Shown here: positions 61,615 to 64,000 of the stretch, one piece after another
Layout: every line of letters starts with the position of its first letter
Numbering within the stretch: the stretch's first letter is position 1
Source of the DNA: Rachycentron canadum
Taxonomy: Eukaryota > Chordata > Actinopteri > Carangiformes > Rachycentridae
Assembly (NCBI GenBank): GCA_038496675.1
Contig: CM076669.1
Span: 14,346,549 to 14,410,548, forward strand
Length of the DNA: 64,000 nucleotides
Direction: 5' to 3'
Notes under the pieces: model-generated
What the model was told of the DNA's origin: nothing
The model's database searches: none
The model's input: the letters and a program-made list of their open reading frames with translations, nothing else
Program-made: the position numbers and the translations under genes

Positions 61615-61790
61615 TGAAAGTGAGAGAGAGAGTAAGAGAGAGAGCGCGCGAGAGAAGAAAGTCAGTGAGAGCGAGGGGGTGACATGTAGCAAAGGGCCAG
61701 GGGTTGGAATCCGAACACAGGCCAATGTGACCAGGACTAAGGTGACCCGACCTGGACGCCTCACGCGGCGTATGACTAATAACAGGAAGC
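61615..61790 (+). repeat. SINE-like fragment, copy B
   Basis: A purine-rich GAGAGAGA leader, then GGGGGTGACATGTAGCAAAG and GGGTTGGAATCCGAAC, aligning with the copy at 48015-48095. The box-B-like segment differs by a few bases. No poly-A tail or target duplication was recognised. Confidence 0.45.
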
Positions 61791-63884
61791 AGGTGGAAGG
61801 AAACGTTTTAGAGTTTCTGGTGATTACAGACGATGGAAGAAAGCAGCTGATTCAAATATAGCTGCTCTTCAGAGACGCTCTATAACAAACATGATGTACT
61901 ACCAGCAGCGTCAATGGTATGAAATGGTCAAGGGTCTACACTTCCTGCCTCCTAACTGAGTAGCTAACATTAATAATGGTTGTGTCAGAACTACACAACA
62001 CAACATACAGTACAAACTGAGCCTAATTGTGCTGATACTTTGCATCTCCCATCTTTATATCAGATCAAGACAATATCAGTCTTCACATCACAACTCCCTT
62101 CAAATCTGTTTATCTGGCTGTGACAAAGTGCCGTCAGTGTTGCCATGTGTGAGAGTGTGTTGAGACAGAGACAGGTCTCAGAGGAGAAAGGATCTGTGAT
62201 CAGGTTCACTTGAACAGACTCAGACCTGCTGCTGGTCTCCTAACCAGGCGGCAAATTTCATGTGACATTAATAGAGGAAATGATTATGATTGTGTTGTCT
62301 CCTTTCCCAAGTGTCTCTAATGTGATCTGATTGATCTTATTTTGAAAATACACCAACATTATCACAGTTCATTTGACAAATAACGCTACATGCTTCGTGT
62401 CTGTCTGTGTAAAGACTGGTTGGCTTCATTATAACTGCTGAATTCAGTTTATACACTTGTATAAAGGCACAACAGTTTGTCTCTCCGCAGAATAAACCAG
62501 TGTTTTCTCTGAAACCACAAAATTCAATGGTGAATTTCACAGTTGAAGAACAACTATTCTGTCACAGTTGCTGTTTCAATTAGTAAAACTCTTTGATTAT
62601 AACACAGCAGCAGCACAGAAATCAGAATTGTTCCTCTCTGTGAAAGGAGACTTCAGTCATCTTTAGTCTGCAGAATCAATGTCTCTGAATGCATTCATGG
62701 GCACACACACACACACTGACTGACATAATGGAGAGAGCCTGAAGCTGACAAGATCTAAGCTACTAAATGAATCTATTATGCATGGCAGAGAAAGGACTAC
62801 ACACACACTCACACATCACTCATTCAGCCAGCTCTACTATATGGTAATGACGGACTGTCAGCAGCCACCGTATCTGACAATCAGACCTGTCAGATTATTC
62901 AAAAAGAAAAAAAAAAAAGAAAAAAAAAACTTGGGGTATGAATCAGAGCCCCCGTATGCTCTTCATGTGATCTCTGATGGCTCCGTCTAGACGTGAACAT
63001 GAAAAAGACTCTGGTGCGAGACACGACCGGGGCGAGACTCTCAGCATGGAGCGACTTAGTTAAATATTAAACACTGGCAGACAGGCTGTGAACTGATTTA
63101 ATGTTTATCTATATGTATAAAATCAAAGTTAAGAACAAAATAAAACTTACTTGGGAAAAAATGGTGCTCCCTACCTTACCTTAACCAATGAGATTATAGT
63201 TCCTGTTTGTTTAACGTACAGTTTGATCAAAGCTCTGGCTGTGTTGCCCTCAGACCAAACAACTTTCCAAGAGACAAAACTTCCTGTCAGAATAAAATTA
63301 AAATTGATTGTTCTTCTAGAGTTGTGGTGCACCCCCTGCTTTTGGTGTCAGGTGGTCATCGGTTTCTTCATCTTGATGTTCTGATAAACTCAAACATGTT
63401 TAATATTGTCATCAGTTTTCGGTGTAGTATCATTCAGAGGTGATGATGCTCTCTCCAGGACCAAAGAGGAAGCAGCCAATCAGCTGATAGTGAGCATGTA
63501 GGCGTCTCTGGGGAGTCGTCTGGTGTGAGGTCAGGGTTAAATACATCAGGGAGGCAAGGAAATTAATTTCAAAATAAAACAGGAAATCATAACTATAAAG
63601 TCCAAACACAGTTACTTTAGGGGGCAAATCATAAATCAGACAATTAGACAGTGTTGAGTTAGCTAACCTAATATATTAATAATAAATAATAATAATTACA
63701 ATTAAAATTATAACAATAAATGCTTAAAAGTTTTTCTTCCTGTATATTTCCACCAGGTGTCAAATGGGAAATAAGCTCAAATAAAGCTAGTCTTGCAAAT
63801 AGTGACCCTGCAAAGCCTCTACAGAATCTTTTAGTATGAGACTAAAAACTCTATAAACTATGACACATTATTTTCTTAATGTCG

Positions 63885-64000
63885 GACTCATAGACTGTCT
63901 ATAAAAATGGACATAGACTCTGGGTCTGTGAAGTGAAGCCATTCTATCTAATGACCATCAGGGGGCGACTCCACTGGTTGTTAAAGAAGTCAGATTGTAT
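63885..64000 (-). repeat. Dispersed short repeat, copy B (cut by window edge)
   Basis: On the minus strand this matches the repeat at 5500-5632 almost base for base across the core GTCGCCCCCTG-TGGTCATTAGA-AGAATG and again over CCAGAGTCTA-GTC. It lacks about 15-20 bases present in copy A between AGAATG and GGCTTCA. The element continues beyond the window. Confidence 0.6.

Larger units (their letters stand above)
56256..64000. other. ptprz1: Right flank, probably intronic to ptprz1
   Basis: No exon recognised. The signal-peptide exon and the short exon preceding GALNQRSWGKKY were sought on the minus strand and not found, so they are probably further right or too short and divergent to see. The segment is rich in simple repeats (57250-57274 GT, 58700-58778 GA, 59001-59145 GT/CA, 60479-60759 polypurine, 60876-60921 CA), two perfect inverted repeats (59959-59991, 61480-61526), a SINE-like fragment and a dispersed repeat at the edge. 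Confidence 0.55.

Overview
The window looks like nuclear DNA from a ray-finned fish, probably a percomorph teleost. Three spliced vertebrate genes with canonical GT/AG junctions lie among many CA/GT microsatellites and short terminal-inverted-repeat elements, and the introns are small. There is no operon, CRISPR array, prophage or tRNA/rRNA gene. The exon models below come from reading splice signals and keeping reading phase across every junction; no alignment was run.

Layout. 1-9597: intergenic, with the probable 3' UTR of pik3cg at its right end and several dispersed repeats. 9598-20511 (minus): pik3cg, the class IB PI3-kinase catalytic subunit p110-gamma, as 23 coding exons that join into one frame of 1121 codons. 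20512-22000: its 5' leader. 22000-23400: divergent intergenic space. 23400-28592 (plus): hbp1, the HMG-box/AXH transcriptional repressor, head-to-head with pik3cg. 28593-34281: intergenic, holding both 3' UTRs (hbp1 and ptprz1 converge). 34282-56255 (minus): 31 coding exons of ptprz1, the receptor tyrosine phosphatase zeta, in the order carbonic-anhydrase-like domain, FN3, acidic Ser/Gly spacer, transmembrane helix, active phosphatase D1, inactive phosphatase D2. 56256-64000: no further exon recognised; the signal-peptide exon(s) of ptprz1 are unseen and probably lie beyond the right edge, so this gene is partial.

The three genes do not form one pathway. p110-gamma acts downstream of GPCR beta-gamma subunits and Ras at the plasma membrane, HBP1 is a nuclear repressor of cell-cycle and Wnt targets, and PTPRZ1 is a neural/glial receptor phosphatase and chondroitin-sulfate proteoglycan. 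As I recall, their human orthologues all lie on 7q, so their proximity probably reflects old linkage that has since been rearranged.

I did not find a convincing undescribed system. The more interesting signals are: a likely GC-AG intron and an unresolved first coding junction in hbp1; an intron-rich N-terminal half of pik3cg; a 21-nt microexon and a 1479-nt phase-symmetric exon in ptprz1; dinucleotide repeats directly beside ptprz1 splice sites; a five-copy family of terminal-inverted-repeat elements carrying a TGATGTCA core; two single-copy MITE-like elements; and perfect hairpins in the right flank.
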